A stretch of DNA of 64,000 nucleotides from Caballeronia calidae (GCF_900044055.2 NZ_FCOX02000004.1:186001-250000), one strand, 5' to 3'; counted from the first letter of the stretch, positions 34,588 through 42,367 are shown. A program made the numbers and translations. Notes: a model not told the origin generated them from the sequence alone.

Positions 34588-34953
34588 TTAAATCGACAAT
34601 CTGCGGACGGCGCGGGCGCGGAACTCACTGTACTGTTCGTCGTAGGTCTGGTCGCCGTAGGCGAAGGTCTGACACCAAGCCCAGCCGGCATAATCTGGAT
34701 CATCATCCGATGTATTTGACCAATACGCACGCTTCTGAAACTGATCACGATGATTCGCCCAGAGCATGGCCTGCTCAACGCGTGTCGGCAGATCGCCGCC
34801 GATACTCTTCGCCCATTCCACCTGCGCTTGCCAGGTGGCGGCATCGTTATCGCCGGGCAGCAGAATGACGTGGTGAAAATCGCCATTCTTATCGCCGATC
34901 ACGCCAACATAGATTTCGCCTTCCACGAGCGGCGGCAGTTGAATTTGTTGCAT
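34588..34953 (-). CDS. DGR target 2, DUF1566-like protein with variable C-terminus
   Basis: The 121-residue paralogue of target 1 lacks its N-terminal helix: it starts MQQIQLPPLVEGEIYVGVIGDKNGDFHHVILLPGD (in part), then GGDLPTRVEQAMLWAN and RAYWSN. The variable segment is at 90-119, with diversified residues C94, T96, A98, Y99, D101, T103, D105, Y108 and S109; E106 keeps the template codon. The start at 34953 follows GGAGAAACG. It is the first gene of the DGR cassette. Confidence 0.92.
   Translation of the reverse strand: MQQIQLPPLVEGEIYVGVIGDKNGDFHHVILLPGDNDAATWQAQVEWAKSIGGDLPTRVEQAMLWANHRDQFQKRAYWSNTSDDDPDYAGWAWCQTFAYGDQTYDEQYSEFRARAVRRLSI
34597..34688 (-). repeat. DGR variable repeat 2 (VR2)
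   Basis: Ten bases differ from the TR over 92 bp, all at template adenines, including TAT to TGT, a site unchanged in VR1. The adenine-poor 3' tail matches the TR through CGCAGATTG. Confidence 0.95.
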
Positions 34954-34974
34954 CGTTTCTCCTTGGATGATGAA

Positions 34975-34994
34975 GGCCGGACGTCGCGCCGGCC
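34975..34994 (-). other. Small hairpin ahead of the DGR cassette
   Basis: Between the DUF2303 stop and target 2, GGCCGG (34975-34980) pairs with CCGGCC (34989-34994) across an 8-base loop. There is no T-tract; it could be an RNA-processing or partial attenuation point. Confidence 0.4.
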
Positions 34995-35008
34995 CCCGGT
35001 CAGATGGC

Positions 35009-35866
35009 TTACGAGATGAAGGGCTCGCCGAAGAAGAACGGAGCTCCCGTCTTATCCTTGATCGTCGCAATCACGGTCGAAGACGCCGCTTCGAGGATCT
35101 TGTCGGTGCGCACGAGCTCATACCAAAAATTGAGCTTTCCGTCGCGCACGCGATATCTCAGGCGGGCGTCGACCTGATAGGGATCACCGCTCCAGAAGAC
35201 GGGAATTCCGATAGCGAAGCGCTCGAACACAGCCATCTTCTGCAGTGTTTGCGCGTCATCATCTTGAACGAACGAGAGATTGACGCCGCCATTCGAGAGG
35301 CGGATGGCGCTCTTGAAGCGCATGTCTTGGGTGGCTTCGAAGGAAAGCGCCATTTCGAGCATGGCGGAGCCAGTAGGAAGCCCTGAACCTTCGACGCTCG
35401 CGATGTCGCGCAGGTTGTCTTCAATGAACGAAGCGAAGTCGGTTTGGCTCATCGGCTTCTTGTGAAATCCTGTCCAACGATTCCACTCTTCGCTGAAGGC
35501 CGGCGAGAAATGCACCAGGTGATCACGCCATGCCGCTTTATCGGCGTCTTCGCCATGATCGTTCACGATGCCAGTGAACGCGATCCTGCCCTGCGTATAG
35601 TCGGCGAGGCACCAGACGGTGGAATCGGTCAGCGAACCGTGGCGCTTCATGTACTCGATGAAGCTTTCGGTGTCGCGCACGCGAACCTTCGCGTACTTCC
35701 GCAGCGGCGTCGGCAGGAGCTTCGAATCATCCTTCTCTTCGAGATGCCAACCAGGCGGCAGTGCGATTCGGGTCTTCGCGGCGTCCTTGTTCGAACCGAT
35801 GTCTATCGGTTGCTTGATCTCGCGAGCCAGAGTTTCTGCGAAGTTGTCGTGTTCAGTGAGTTCCAT
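35009..35866 (-). CDS. DUF2303-family (YfdQ-like) phage protein
   Basis: The 285-residue protein has the DUF2303 layout: IALPPGWHLEEKDDSKLLPTPLRK, TDSTVWCLADY, FTGIVNDHGEDADKAAWRDHLVHFSPAFSEEW (in part) and a C-terminal half ending GAPFFFGEP. The family is found in recombination modules of temperate phages; its function is unknown. It lies between the exonuclease genes and the DGR. Confidence 0.85.
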   Translation of the reverse strand: MELTEHDNFAETLAREIKQPIDIGSNKDAAKTRIALPPGWHLEEKDDSKLLPTPLRKYAKVRVRDTESFIEYMKRHGSLTDSTVWCLADYTQGRIAFTGIVNDHGEDADKAAWRDHLVHFSPAFSEEWNRWTGFHKKPMSQTDFASFIEDNLRDIASVEGSGLPTGSAMLEMALSFEATQDMRFKSAIRLSNGGVNLSFVQDDDAQTLQKMAVFERFAIGIPVFWSGDPYQVDARLRYRVRDGKLNFWYELVRTDKILEAASSTVIATIKDKTGAPFFFGEPFIS

Positions 35867-35899
35867 GGCGATGGAAGTTCCTTTTTGTTTGAGAGAGGT

Positions 35900-36247
35900 T
35901 TAGGACGCCGTCTTGAGCGCGACGGGTGGTGCGTCTGAAGCGCTTTCGACACGCTTCAAATCAAGCTTTTGCTGGCGTGGATCGTCCGCTAGGAGGTTTC
36001 CATCGGGCGTGGCGAATAGCATCGCCTCCATAGGCTCGTCGGCGGGTTTCTTGAGTGTCGTCTTGCCTGTGACGAGCATCGCGCCGCCTCGCGTAGCCTT
36101 CTTTACGGTCACTTCGATGACGAGCTTTCCCGTACCGCCGTTCTCGTCGATGGCGCGCACCAGGTCATTCATTTGATCGCTCGCGGTGTCGATCAGTGTT
36201 CCGCCGCCAATCAGGCGAAGGGTGTCGGTGATAGGTCTTGCTGACAT
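35900..36247 (-). CDS. Uncharacterised phage protein
   Basis: The 115-residue protein starts MSARPITDTLRLIGGGTLIDTASDQMNDLV and has beta-rich central strands (KLVIEVTVKKATRGGAMLVTG). Genes of this kind commonly precede DUF2303 genes in phages and may act with them. A good GGAG precedes the ATG. Confidence 0.7.
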   Translation of the reverse strand: MSARPITDTLRLIGGGTLIDTASDQMNDLVRAIDENGGTGKLVIEVTVKKATRGGAMLVTGKTTLKKPADEPMEAMLFATPDGNLLADDPRQQKLDLKRVESASDAPPVALKTAS

Positions 36248-36261
36248 GGTGTCTCCTAGGG

Positions 36262-36441
36262 TTATTTCTGTATCCGCGCGTGAACCACGCGCATGATTTC
36301 GATCTTGTCTTCCGGCATCGGAATAACTGGCGCGCCGTGCAGTGCCGCGAAGTACGGATCCAGCGACCGGCGTTCTTGCGCCGACATTTCCGCGTCTTCA
36401 ATCGCGGACAGCATCCTGAAGAGGGGTGGTGTAACGGTCAT
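36262..36441 (-). CDS. Small phage protein overlapping the exonuclease stop
   Basis: The 59-residue protein MTVTPPLFRMLSAIEDAEMS... ends MRVVHARIQK. Its ATG overlaps the exonuclease TGA (ATGA), and the stop is 15 bases before the next start. Composition is protein-like. Function unknown. Confidence 0.65.
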   Translation of the reverse strand: MTVTPPLFRMLSAIEDAEMSAQERRSLDPYFAALHGAPVIPMPEDKIEIMRVVHARIQK

Positions 36442-38105
36442 GCGGTACTTGTCTCAAGAATCGCTGTTTGGATGTGCTCAATCAGTGCCGCGCAGATATG
36501 CGGGAATATCTCCTCGTGATAGAGCTTGGCGGACTTGTCTGTCGCTGCAGGGGCGAAGCCGAGAGTTGTGAGGCCATCGGCGGTGACCATGACAGGTGCC
36601 AGGCGCTCGTTGATCTGGCCGAGGCGCAACGTCGGTGCACCGGACGGGGTGACGTTCGCTTTAACTCCAGTCCCTACGAATCCACTCCGTGTGGCCACAG
36701 CCGGAGATGCAGCTCCAGAAACCGTAGAAGCTGTTGAACCAGACGCGGCCTCCGCAGAGGCAACTACGTTTTTTGCAGCAGCCTCGTCCGCCTTGCGCTT
36801 CGCCTCGCGCTCGTCCTCCTGCCGTTTGTGCTCCGCAATGCGCGTCGTCACTGCCAGCTTGAAGTCGTCGATCGGCTTCTGGATCAGCGGCTGCAGATCG
36901 CGGAATAGGAACATGTGCTCGACGGCGATCTCCTTGTACCAATCGAGCTTGGCGCGCAGGTCGCGCGCTGCCTCGTCGGCGGCGATCTTGCCATTGGCCA
37001 ATGCGGTGTCGACCGCATCATGCAGGCTCGCGAGTGTGCGCTTGTTCTTCGCTGCCGCGACGAAGTCAGGTGCTAGCACCACGATAGAGACGATGTGCAG
37101 CTCGTCATTCAACGCTGCGACGTGATCGGCATACGCCTTCCGGCCGTCCGCGATGACTCCGGCCTTGATCTCGTCCTTCCGCTTCGTGACCAGCTTGTCG
37201 AGGCTCAGGCGCTTGTCGCGCAGTTGTGCCTTGATGAAATCGACGGTACGCATCAATTCGTCGATGCTCGACGTCTGCGCGAGCGCGGCGTTCTTCGCGA
37301 CTTCTAGATCCTTCTCGGCGGCCTCGCAGAACTTGACCGTCGCTTCCGCATCGGCGAAGTCCTGATCGGTTTCGAGCGTTGTCTTGATTCCCGCGATGAA
37401 GCGCTCGGCGGCGCTGCGGAACGCCGGCAGGTTGCTGGTGACGACTTCGCCGCGGATCTGCACCGCGAGTGCGGGCAGCGCCATGATCGCGTCGGCCTGA
37501 GGCTTGTCGGCGAGCTCGTGCGGCTGATACACCGCAAGGTCGCGCTCGAACTGATTCCAGCCCGAAGTGATGCGATCGAACCATGCCAAGTTGGGCTCGA
37601 TCTCGATGTGCTCGAGATTTTCGCGCGTGCCGTCCGAGACGACGAAGATGACCTTTTGTGCGCCGGTCACGAGCATGATCTGCTGGCACTGGGGCTGATA
37701 CTCATCGGGCAGCACGCCCGAGCGCACGGCGTGAGCGAGATCCGTGTTCCATTGCTTATGCTCGAACGCGAGCTCGTCGTCGATCGTCAGCCCATCGCAC
37801 GAGGCGGAGAGGGTGCCGAGCGAGCAGGTGACCGGGTAGAGATCCTGCCCGAGCATTTCTTCGACGATCGGCCGGGCCAGCGCTTCGACCTCGTGACCGT
37901 AGTCGAGGATGTTTTTCTGCACCCAGTCCGAGAACTCCTGCGGCGTTGCCGTGTGCTTCATGTGCAGCAACTCGTTGCGCTTGATCTTCGTGGAAAGGCC
38001 AAGCATCGCGGCGGCTTCGCTCGCGCCGAAGCGCGTCAGGCGAAATTGCCGCCATTCGTCTGAGCCCTGCGCCAGGTCGTGGGTTTCGCGTTTAGTCATT
38101 CTCAT
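36438..38105 (-). CDS. YqaJ/lambda-exonuclease-type recombination nuclease with long C-terminal extension
   Basis: The 555-residue protein has an N-terminal PD-(D/E)XK domain: GSDEWRQFRLTRFGASEAAAMLG, YGHEVEALARPIVEE, SCDGLTIDDELAFEHKQW (Asp and ExK triad). This chews 5' ends to give 3' ssDNA for annealing. Residues about 230-440 are a helical, charged region (DUF1351-like), and the C-terminus has a low-complexity Ala/Ser linker and a short domain. It overlaps the upstream annealing-protein gene by 14 bases. Confidence 0.85.
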   Translation of the reverse strand: MRMTKRETHDLAQGSDEWRQFRLTRFGASEAAAMLGLSTKIKRNELLHMKHTATPQEFSDWVQKNILDYGHEVEALARPIVEEMLGQDLYPVTCSLGTLSASCDGLTIDDELAFEHKQWNTDLAHAVRSGVLPDEYQPQCQQIMLVTGAQKVIFVVSDGTRENLEHIEIEPNLAWFDRITSGWNQFERDLAVYQPHELADKPQADAIMALPALAVQIRGEVVTSNLPAFRSAAERFIAGIKTTLETDQDFADAEATVKFCEAAEKDLEVAKNAALAQTSSIDELMRTVDFIKAQLRDKRLSLDKLVTKRKDEIKAGVIADGRKAYADHVAALNDELHIVSIVVLAPDFVAAAKNKRTLASLHDAVDTALANGKIAADEAARDLRAKLDWYKEIAVEHMFLFRDLQPLIQKPIDDFKLAVTTRIAEHKRQEDEREAKRKADEAAAKNVVASAEAASGSTASTVSGAASPAVATRSGFVGTGVKANVTPSGAPTLRLGQINERLAPVMVTADGLTTLGFAPAATDKSAKLYHEEIFPHICAALIEHIQTAILETSTA

Positions 38106-39165
38106 GCCCCCATGAATCGATGGTCATCTTTTGATCGTCGGTGAGCCGCGTCTTGGTCTCGATCATCTTGACCAGATCGGCTGCTGTCTTTTTCTTTTCG
38201 AGAACAAGCTTTCGCCAGCCTGGCGTCTTCTGTTTGAACTCGTCGTCAGAGCAGATAGCAGGCGCCGCGCGGGTTTCAGTAGCGGGTGCATTGCCGCTCT
38301 CGCCGGAGCTTGATCCGGTTCCGGACTGTTCCGCCTTGTTCTCCATGACCTGTTTCCAGGTCGCCTCGCCATCCTTGATCGCGCCATAGATGCCGCGCAG
38401 ATCAACGAGCTCAGTGGGCGAGCAGGTGTCTAGCGAGTGCCCGAGGTAGGCCGTCAAATCCGCTGCTTTCACACCTATCTCTGCGAACGCGTCGGCGATA
38501 CGCTTTCGCTCGGCGGCAGGGTCTTTTGCAGCTTCATCTTTACGAACCGCCTTGATGATCTCCTCAGCTTCGTCCTGCAAATCGCCGGGGATGATGCGCA
38601 GGCCGAGCGTGCGCATGGCCTTCGAGATCTGCGCGCCGCGCTTGTTGAGGAGATCGTCTTCGTTGGCCGGGACGGTATAGGACAGATTCCCGTAGCTGTT
38701 CTTGCGCACGGAAATGTATGTTCCGTCGTCCATCGGCTTTGAGCGCTCGACCGTCTTCGATACGCGGACATCAAGCGGGTACGTAAGGTTCGATTCGAGG
38801 TCCGTAACGCTGACGCGGTGAACCTCCTTCGAGTCGTCCTCGAAGATCATCGTCGTCTCGATTAACACATTCTTCATGCAACGGAGCGCGACTTCGACAA
38901 AGCGAATGCCGAGACCTTCAACACCTTTCCCGATCGGCTTTTTGTACCAGGCGCTTTTATTGTTAGCGAAGGTCGGACGCTTGCATTCAGCCATCAAGTC
39001 TTGGCGGACCTGATCCCAGTTTCGCGGGTTGCGCATTGCCATGATGTAGCGAGCCTCGACCATCGCCTTCGACTGGGCTGCGATGGCGGTTGACGCGGTT
39101 TCCACCAGGGCGGTTGTCGTTTCTTGCGCGCCGAACTCCTGACGCACGGAAAGTGCTGTTGACAT
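38092..39165 (-). CDS. Putative single-strand-annealing recombination protein
   Basis: The 357-residue protein starts MSTALSVRQEFGAQETTTAL, with an RNPRNWDQVRQDLMAECKRP segment, a beta-rich core (GLGIRFVEVALRCMKNVLIETTMIFEDD in part) and a helical C-terminus. Its place directly before the exonuclease in one operon, as in lambda bet-exo pairs, supports an annealing or RecT/ERF-like role. I do not see a diagnostic motif. Confidence 0.6.
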   Translation of the reverse strand: MSTALSVRQEFGAQETTTALVETASTAIAAQSKAMVEARYIMAMRNPRNWDQVRQDLMAECKRPTFANNKSAWYKKPIGKGVEGLGIRFVEVALRCMKNVLIETTMIFEDDSKEVHRVSVTDLESNLTYPLDVRVSKTVERSKPMDDGTYISVRKNSYGNLSYTVPANEDDLLNKRGAQISKAMRTLGLRIIPGDLQDEAEEIIKAVRKDEAAKDPAAERKRIADAFAEIGVKAADLTAYLGHSLDTCSPTELVDLRGIYGAIKDGEATWKQVMENKAEQSGTGSSSGESGNAPATETRAAPAICSDDEFKQKTPGWRKLVLEKKKTAADLVKMIETKTRLTDDQKMTIDSWGHEND

Positions 39166-39171
39166 ATGACC

Positions 39172-39393
39172 TCAGAAAATTGGTTCGTCGGGGTGCCAAA
39201 GCACGACGCGCTTCATGTCGTCGATGTAGCGCAGATCCGTGGCCTTGAGCACGTAGAACTTGGCGTTGCGAGCTGCCCGGGCGAGACGCTCCGCTTCTGC
39301 GATCGCGCCCGCTTCCGATGTGTGACGATAGGACGGCGGGGCGCTTCCCGTCGGGCACCACACCAGCCAGAAGATCTCGTCGCGTTCCATCAT
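39172..39393 (-). CDS. Small phage protein
   Basis: The 73-residue protein MMERDEIFWLVWCPTGSAPP... reads as a compact beta-alpha-beta unit often found in phage left arms. GGAG precedes the start, which overlaps the KTSC stop (ATGA). Function unknown. Confidence 0.7.
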   Translation of the reverse strand: MMERDEIFWLVWCPTGSAPPSYRHTSEAGAIAEAERLARAARNAKFYVLKATDLRYIDDMKRVVLWHPDEPIF

Positions 39394-39677
39394 TCCGACT
39401 CCACCGGCGCCGGCATCTTCTCGATGCACGCATACGGGAAGCGTTCCTTGAACGGCTTGATATGGCGGTAGAAGTGACTCCCAACGGACTCGGCTTCCTT
39501 CAGCGCCTTGAAATTCGACTCGGTGAAGTTCGAGTAGTGGTAGAGCGACGTCGGTGCGCCGGTCGCGCGATCCTTGAAGCGGATCGCGAGCGTCTCTGTC
39601 GCGGAATCCCAGCCATAACTATGTATTTGCGAAGAGTGAACTTCATCCATCCCGATGACGGGTGCTGTGGCAGTCAT
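39390..39677 (-). CDS. KTSC-domain protein
   Basis: The 95-residue protein carries the KTSC domain: SSQIHSYGWDSATETLAIRF, YHYSNFTESNFKALKEAES, then SVGSHFYRHIKP. The domain is named after its usual KTSC end, here replaced by the His-containing HFYRHIK segment. The domain is widespread in phages and of unknown function; the start at 39677 follows AAAGGAAAG. Confidence 0.82.
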   Translation of the reverse strand: MTATAPVIGMDEVHSSQIHSYGWDSATETLAIRFKDRATGAPTSLYHYSNFTESNFKALKEAESVGSHFYRHIKPFKERFPYACIEKMPAPVESE

Positions 39678-39699
39678 GTCTTTCCTTTGTGGTTTGTGA

Positions 39700-39780
39700 T
39701 TAGAAGACGCCGCGAAAGATCGAAAACAGAGGCACGGCGAACACAGCGATAGCGATGAAGAGATAGATGCCAATGCTCAT
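39700..39780 (-). CDS. Tiny membrane peptide
   Basis: The 26-residue peptide MSIGIYLFIAIAVFAVPLFS... is one membrane helix. Its ATG overlaps the stop of the upstream gene (ATGA), the coupling seen through this operon. Confidence 0.55.
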   Translation of the reverse strand: MSIGIYLFIAIAVFAVPLFSIFRGVF

Positions 39781-40136
39781 GCGATCCTCGAAAGAGTCAT
39801 GCACAGCGCCATCCGGTTGTTCAACTCGGCGTCATATCCCTTGATCTCGCCCGTCAGATTTCGTGTGATAAGCCGCTGCGGGATCTCGAACTCGCCGTGG
39901 GCGATGACTGTCGGTGCTGTGGGATGCTCGACGAAGTACAGGTAGGGCGCGCGTTGATTTTCAGATTCACGCTTGCGAAGGATCTTTCCCTCGTCGACCA
40001 TCTGGAATACCTTCCTACGTACGATCTCCCGCCGAAGTTCGAGGAGAGACGCGAGGCCGGTGACTGTGAGCTTATCGCCCGAGATCAAGCGACTCAGGAT
40101 CATTTCATCGGTGATTTCAACAACGGGGCGGCTCAT
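39777..40136 (-). CDS. Winged-helix-like phage protein
   Basis: The 119-residue protein starts MSRPVVEITDEMILSRLISGDKLTVTGLAS; the segment LTVTGLASLLELRREIVRRKVFQMVDEGKILRK (in part) looks like a winged helix with conserved wing basic residues. It may regulate the early operon. ATGA overlaps link it to both neighbours. Confidence 0.6.
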   Translation of the reverse strand: MSRPVVEITDEMILSRLISGDKLTVTGLASLLELRREIVRRKVFQMVDEGKILRKRESENQRAPYLYFVEHPTAPTVIAHGEFEIPQRLITRNLTGEIKGYDAELNNRMALCMTLSRIA

Positions 40137-40282
40137 CGTGCGACTCCAAGTGGTATTGATGACTTGTTAGCGATGCACAGCACTGCGACTGCTGCGAGGA
40201 CCATCAGAAGAAGCGTCAGGCGAGGGCGCTTGCAGTAGAACGCATCTAAACCTCGGGTCATGCGGTTGACTAGCGCGATCAT
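40133..40282 (-). CDS. Small membrane protein
   Basis: The 49-residue protein has a basic N-terminus and one helix (LTLLLMVLAAVAVLCIA). Start and stop both overlap neighbouring genes by ATGA. Confidence 0.6.
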   Translation of the reverse strand: MIALVNRMTRGLDAFYCKRPRLTLLLMVLAAVAVLCIANKSSIPLGVAR

Positions 40283-40473
40283 TCTGAAAGCTTTTTGGTT
40301 ACACCCTTGATGGTGAATCTCGCAGCGATTTCACACTCGGAATTCATCTCGACGCCTATGAAATAGGCAAGTGAATCTATGACGCACTGAATTTCATGCC
40401 CGCCAGGGTTGCTGTTTTCTACCAGCAGGCGCACAGATTCGGAGAGGTTTTGCTTATGGATGTCCATGCTCAT
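40279..40473 (-). CDS. Small phage protein
   Basis: The 64-residue protein MSMDIHKQNLSESVRLLVEN... has no recognised motif. It is coupled by ATGA overlaps on both sides. Confidence 0.6.
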   Translation of the reverse strand: MSMDIHKQNLSESVRLLVENSNPGGHEIQCVIDSLAYFIGVEMNSECEIAARFTIKGVTKKLSE

Positions 40474-40595
40474 GACGTGACTCCGTAGAGGAAAACAGCA
40501 AGCAATGCGACTATGCTGAGCCCACACGCGACGCAGTGGACCGTGATGACCCTGCACGCGCAGGTCAGATCTGAATCAGTGATTTCGGGCTTCAT
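40470..40595 (-). CDS. Small membrane protein
   Basis: The 41-residue protein MKPEITDSDLTCACRVITVH... has a short acidic start, four cysteines within 20 residues and a C-terminal helix (LSIVALLAVFLYGV). Its stop overlaps the next ATG. Confidence 0.55.
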   Translation of the reverse strand: MKPEITDSDLTCACRVITVHCVACGLSIVALLAVFLYGVTS

Positions 40596-40615
40596 GACGC
40601 ACCTGCGTCTTGCGC

Positions 40616-40906
40616 CTAGATGCGGAGCGTTTCAGTTGCGCGGCGCTTCGCTATCGCCTCGATTGCATCCGTGAAAGCGGCTTCTAGTCGATATGCGAAA
40701 TGACGAGGGTCGCATTCGATCTGCGACATGACGGCGATCTTTCGTGCCTCAGGTAGCTCGGTGAGTTCTTCGAGCACGTCATCGAAGGTGACTTCCTTCG
40801 CTGCGGCTTCCTTGGCGTCCTCGAAGGCCCATTGCGCGTCATCCGCCTCAGCCTTAACTTGGCTCGTCGCATAGTCAGCGAGGCTCATCGTCTTTGCGAG
40901 GATCAT
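40616..40906 (-). CDS. Uncharacterised phage protein
   Basis: The 96-residue acidic helical protein starts MILAKTMSLADYATSQVKAE after GAGGA. No motif is recognised. It is the second gene of the leftward operon. Confidence 0.65.
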   Translation of the reverse strand: MILAKTMSLADYATSQVKAEADDAQWAFEDAKEAAAKEVTFDDVLEELTELPEARKIAVMSQIECDPRHFAYRLEAAFTDAIEAIAKRRATETLRI

Positions 40907-40914
40907 GACTATCC

Positions 40915-41046
40915 TCACTGAAGGCAGATGCTGTTCAGGTCCACCGTGCGTCGAAAGACACACCGGTTCTGCCACGGGATGAAGCTACATTCGAGATATG
41001 CATTGGCTCCGACGTATATCCAATGGCTGATTCGATTCATGCACAT
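40915..41046 (-). CDS. Small Cys/aromatic-rich phage protein, first gene of the leftward operon
   Basis: The 43-residue protein MCMNRISHWIYVGANAYLEC... contains CSFIPWQNRCVFRR, a C-x8-C pair. A GAGGG site sits five bases before the ATG, and the promoter at 41105-41132 lies about 50 bases upstream. Function unknown. Confidence 0.55.
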   Translation of the reverse strand: MCMNRISHWIYVGANAYLECSFIPWQNRCVFRRTVDLNSICLQ

Positions 41047-41104
41047 GGCAACCCTCACAGTGGTTCGGCTTGCGCCGCGCGCCGGGTGACGCTGTGAGAT
41101 GTAT

Positions 41105-41145
41105 ATTAGCAGCGCTGTTTTGCATGTCAAGAGCAGTGCTGTTAT
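41105..41145 (-). promoter_or_regulatory. Leftward early promoter with two operators
   Basis: On the minus strand TTGACA (plus 41127-41132) and TAATAT (plus 41105-41110) are 16 bases apart, a near-consensus sigma-70 promoter. AGCAGCGCTGTT (41110-41121) fills the spacer and AGCAGTGCTGTT (41134-41145) lies against the -35 box. The same core AGCNNNGCT occurs at the repressor/Cro region, so this is the P-L-like promoter under repressor control. Confidence 0.8.
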
Positions 41146-41199
41146 TTTTTGTACGACGTCCCGCTCTCGAAAGGCGGGACGCGGGATGGGAAGACGCAA

Positions 41200-41224
41200 A
41201 ATAGCCCGCACGAAGCGGGCTATT
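41200..41224 (-). terminator. Terminator of the repressor operon
   Basis: A 10-bp stem, AATAGCCCGC with GCGGGCTATT, has a 5-base loop, followed on the minus strand by TTTGCG. It separates the repressor-side genes from the leftward promoter. Confidence 0.75.
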
Positions 41225-41262
41225 GAGAAGTCGGAAGAGGCCGGACTACATGGCCATTGGCT

Positions 41263-42084
41263 TCACCGAAGTGGGACGAATCGACCGTTCGGATACATGC
41301 AGTGTTCGGCGACTTGATTGGCCAGCGCTTCGCCTCCGGCGTTCGCAAACCCGGGATCGAAGTACACATTGTTGATCGCAGTCTTAACGAAACGATCTGA
41401 GAACCCTTCCGATTTCGTCCAAGCAAGTCCTTGTCGTGCCATTTGGGGAGAATTTCCTGAGTCTCTCGAAGATGCGGCTTGCCGGTAGATTGCACCTTCG
41501 AGCATGCAAATATTCATGACGTCCCGTTCCGACGGGCCTTTCTTAGAGTTTTCTCCCATTTGGGCCATCCAGGTTTGGCAATCTTTATTGGTTGACCAAA
41601 ACGAGGTTGAGTGGCCGACGATATCGACCCCAGAACACTCGACGTCCGTAATTTTGGTTCGCTTTTTGGATGCTGTTCGAGGCAACTTCGGCGTCGCGTC
41701 CCAAGTCTCTAGATCGATTTGCGTAAATTTACGCCGTACGTTTTGCGTAGCTTGCGGCTGGTCTTTTACCCAAGTAGCCATCGATTGATTGGATCCGGAT
41801 GGCCGGAGAGACAATGTACCGGGTTCTAGATGTCCGTCTTTGAATTCCATAGTTCCGCCGCAAGAGATAACGTCGGGCGGATTTGGGGAGTGAGATGCGA
41901 TTCCCCAAAAAGCGACCGCCGTTGTTTGATCGCTTTTTGTTTCCGGAGAACTCTCGTTATAAGACTTTGCCATGTACGCCTGGCTCTGCGGGTCGGTACA
42001 TATCTGATTGTCAGATACGGCCTGCTTTGCCGGTAAAGCACAAGCATCCAGGAGTGCCACCACTAAAATTGCGATCAAAAGCAT
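41263..42084 (-). CDS. Exported or lipoprotein-like protein expressed with the repressor
   Basis: The 273-residue protein starts MLLIAILVVALLDACALPAK, a hydrophobic leader ending in Cys that may be a lipobox (with an unusual Asp at -2). The mature part has several cysteines (ISCGG, VECSG, KDCQTW, ICMLEG, EHCMYP). No family is recognised. It lies downstream of the repressor on the same strand, so it may be expressed in lysogens. Confidence 0.6.
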   Translation of the reverse strand: MLLIAILVVALLDACALPAKQAVSDNQICTDPQSQAYMAKSYNESSPETKSDQTTAVAFWGIASHSPNPPDVISCGGTMEFKDGHLEPGTLSLRPSGSNQSMATWVKDQPQATQNVRRKFTQIDLETWDATPKLPRTASKKRTKITDVECSGVDIVGHSTSFWSTNKDCQTWMAQMGENSKKGPSERDVMNICMLEGAIYRQAASSRDSGNSPQMARQGLAWTKSEGFSDRFVKTAINNVYFDPGFANAGGEALANQVAEHCMYPNGRFVPLR

Positions 42085-42091
42085 GCGCGTT

Positions 42092-42367
42092 TCATAGTCT
42101 ATGGTCCATTGCGAGTCTGATGAGCTGGTCAGCAAGATATATCACGGGGGCCAGAAGGAAAAGGGCGTTCCGACCATCCGCGTGCGACAGCCCATACGAC
42201 AGGTTTCCGGTTCGGTCTAAATCAACGTAGACGCGAGCGGTTTCAGACTCATCGTTCTTTTTCTGTACAGGCCGGCGGAGGAAACGTCGTTTTTTGGTCC
42301 TGCTGTATTCGCCAAAATCCACGACATTACCCGGTTCCGGTATTTCCCCGTTTGGATGACCGTCCAT
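42092..42367 (-). CDS. Small basic phage protein
   Basis: The 91-residue protein MDGHPNGEIPEPGNVVDFGE... has a basic centre (TKKRRFLRRPVQKK) and a hydrophobic C-terminus (ALFLLAPVIYLADQLIRL). It overlaps the end of the repressor gene by 41 bases. Function unknown. Confidence 0.55.
   Translation of the reverse strand: MDGHPNGEIPEPGNVVDFGEYSRTKKRRFLRRPVQKKNDESETARVYVDLDRTGNLSYGLSHADGRNALFLLAPVIYLADQLIRLAMDHRL

Noticed and set aside
34060-34719. Plus-strand open frame of 219 codons running across both variable repeats
   Set aside because: It is antisense to the two target genes and repeats the same word pattern twice because the VRs are repeated; no ribosome binding site, and the adenine-only pattern makes sense only on the minus strand.
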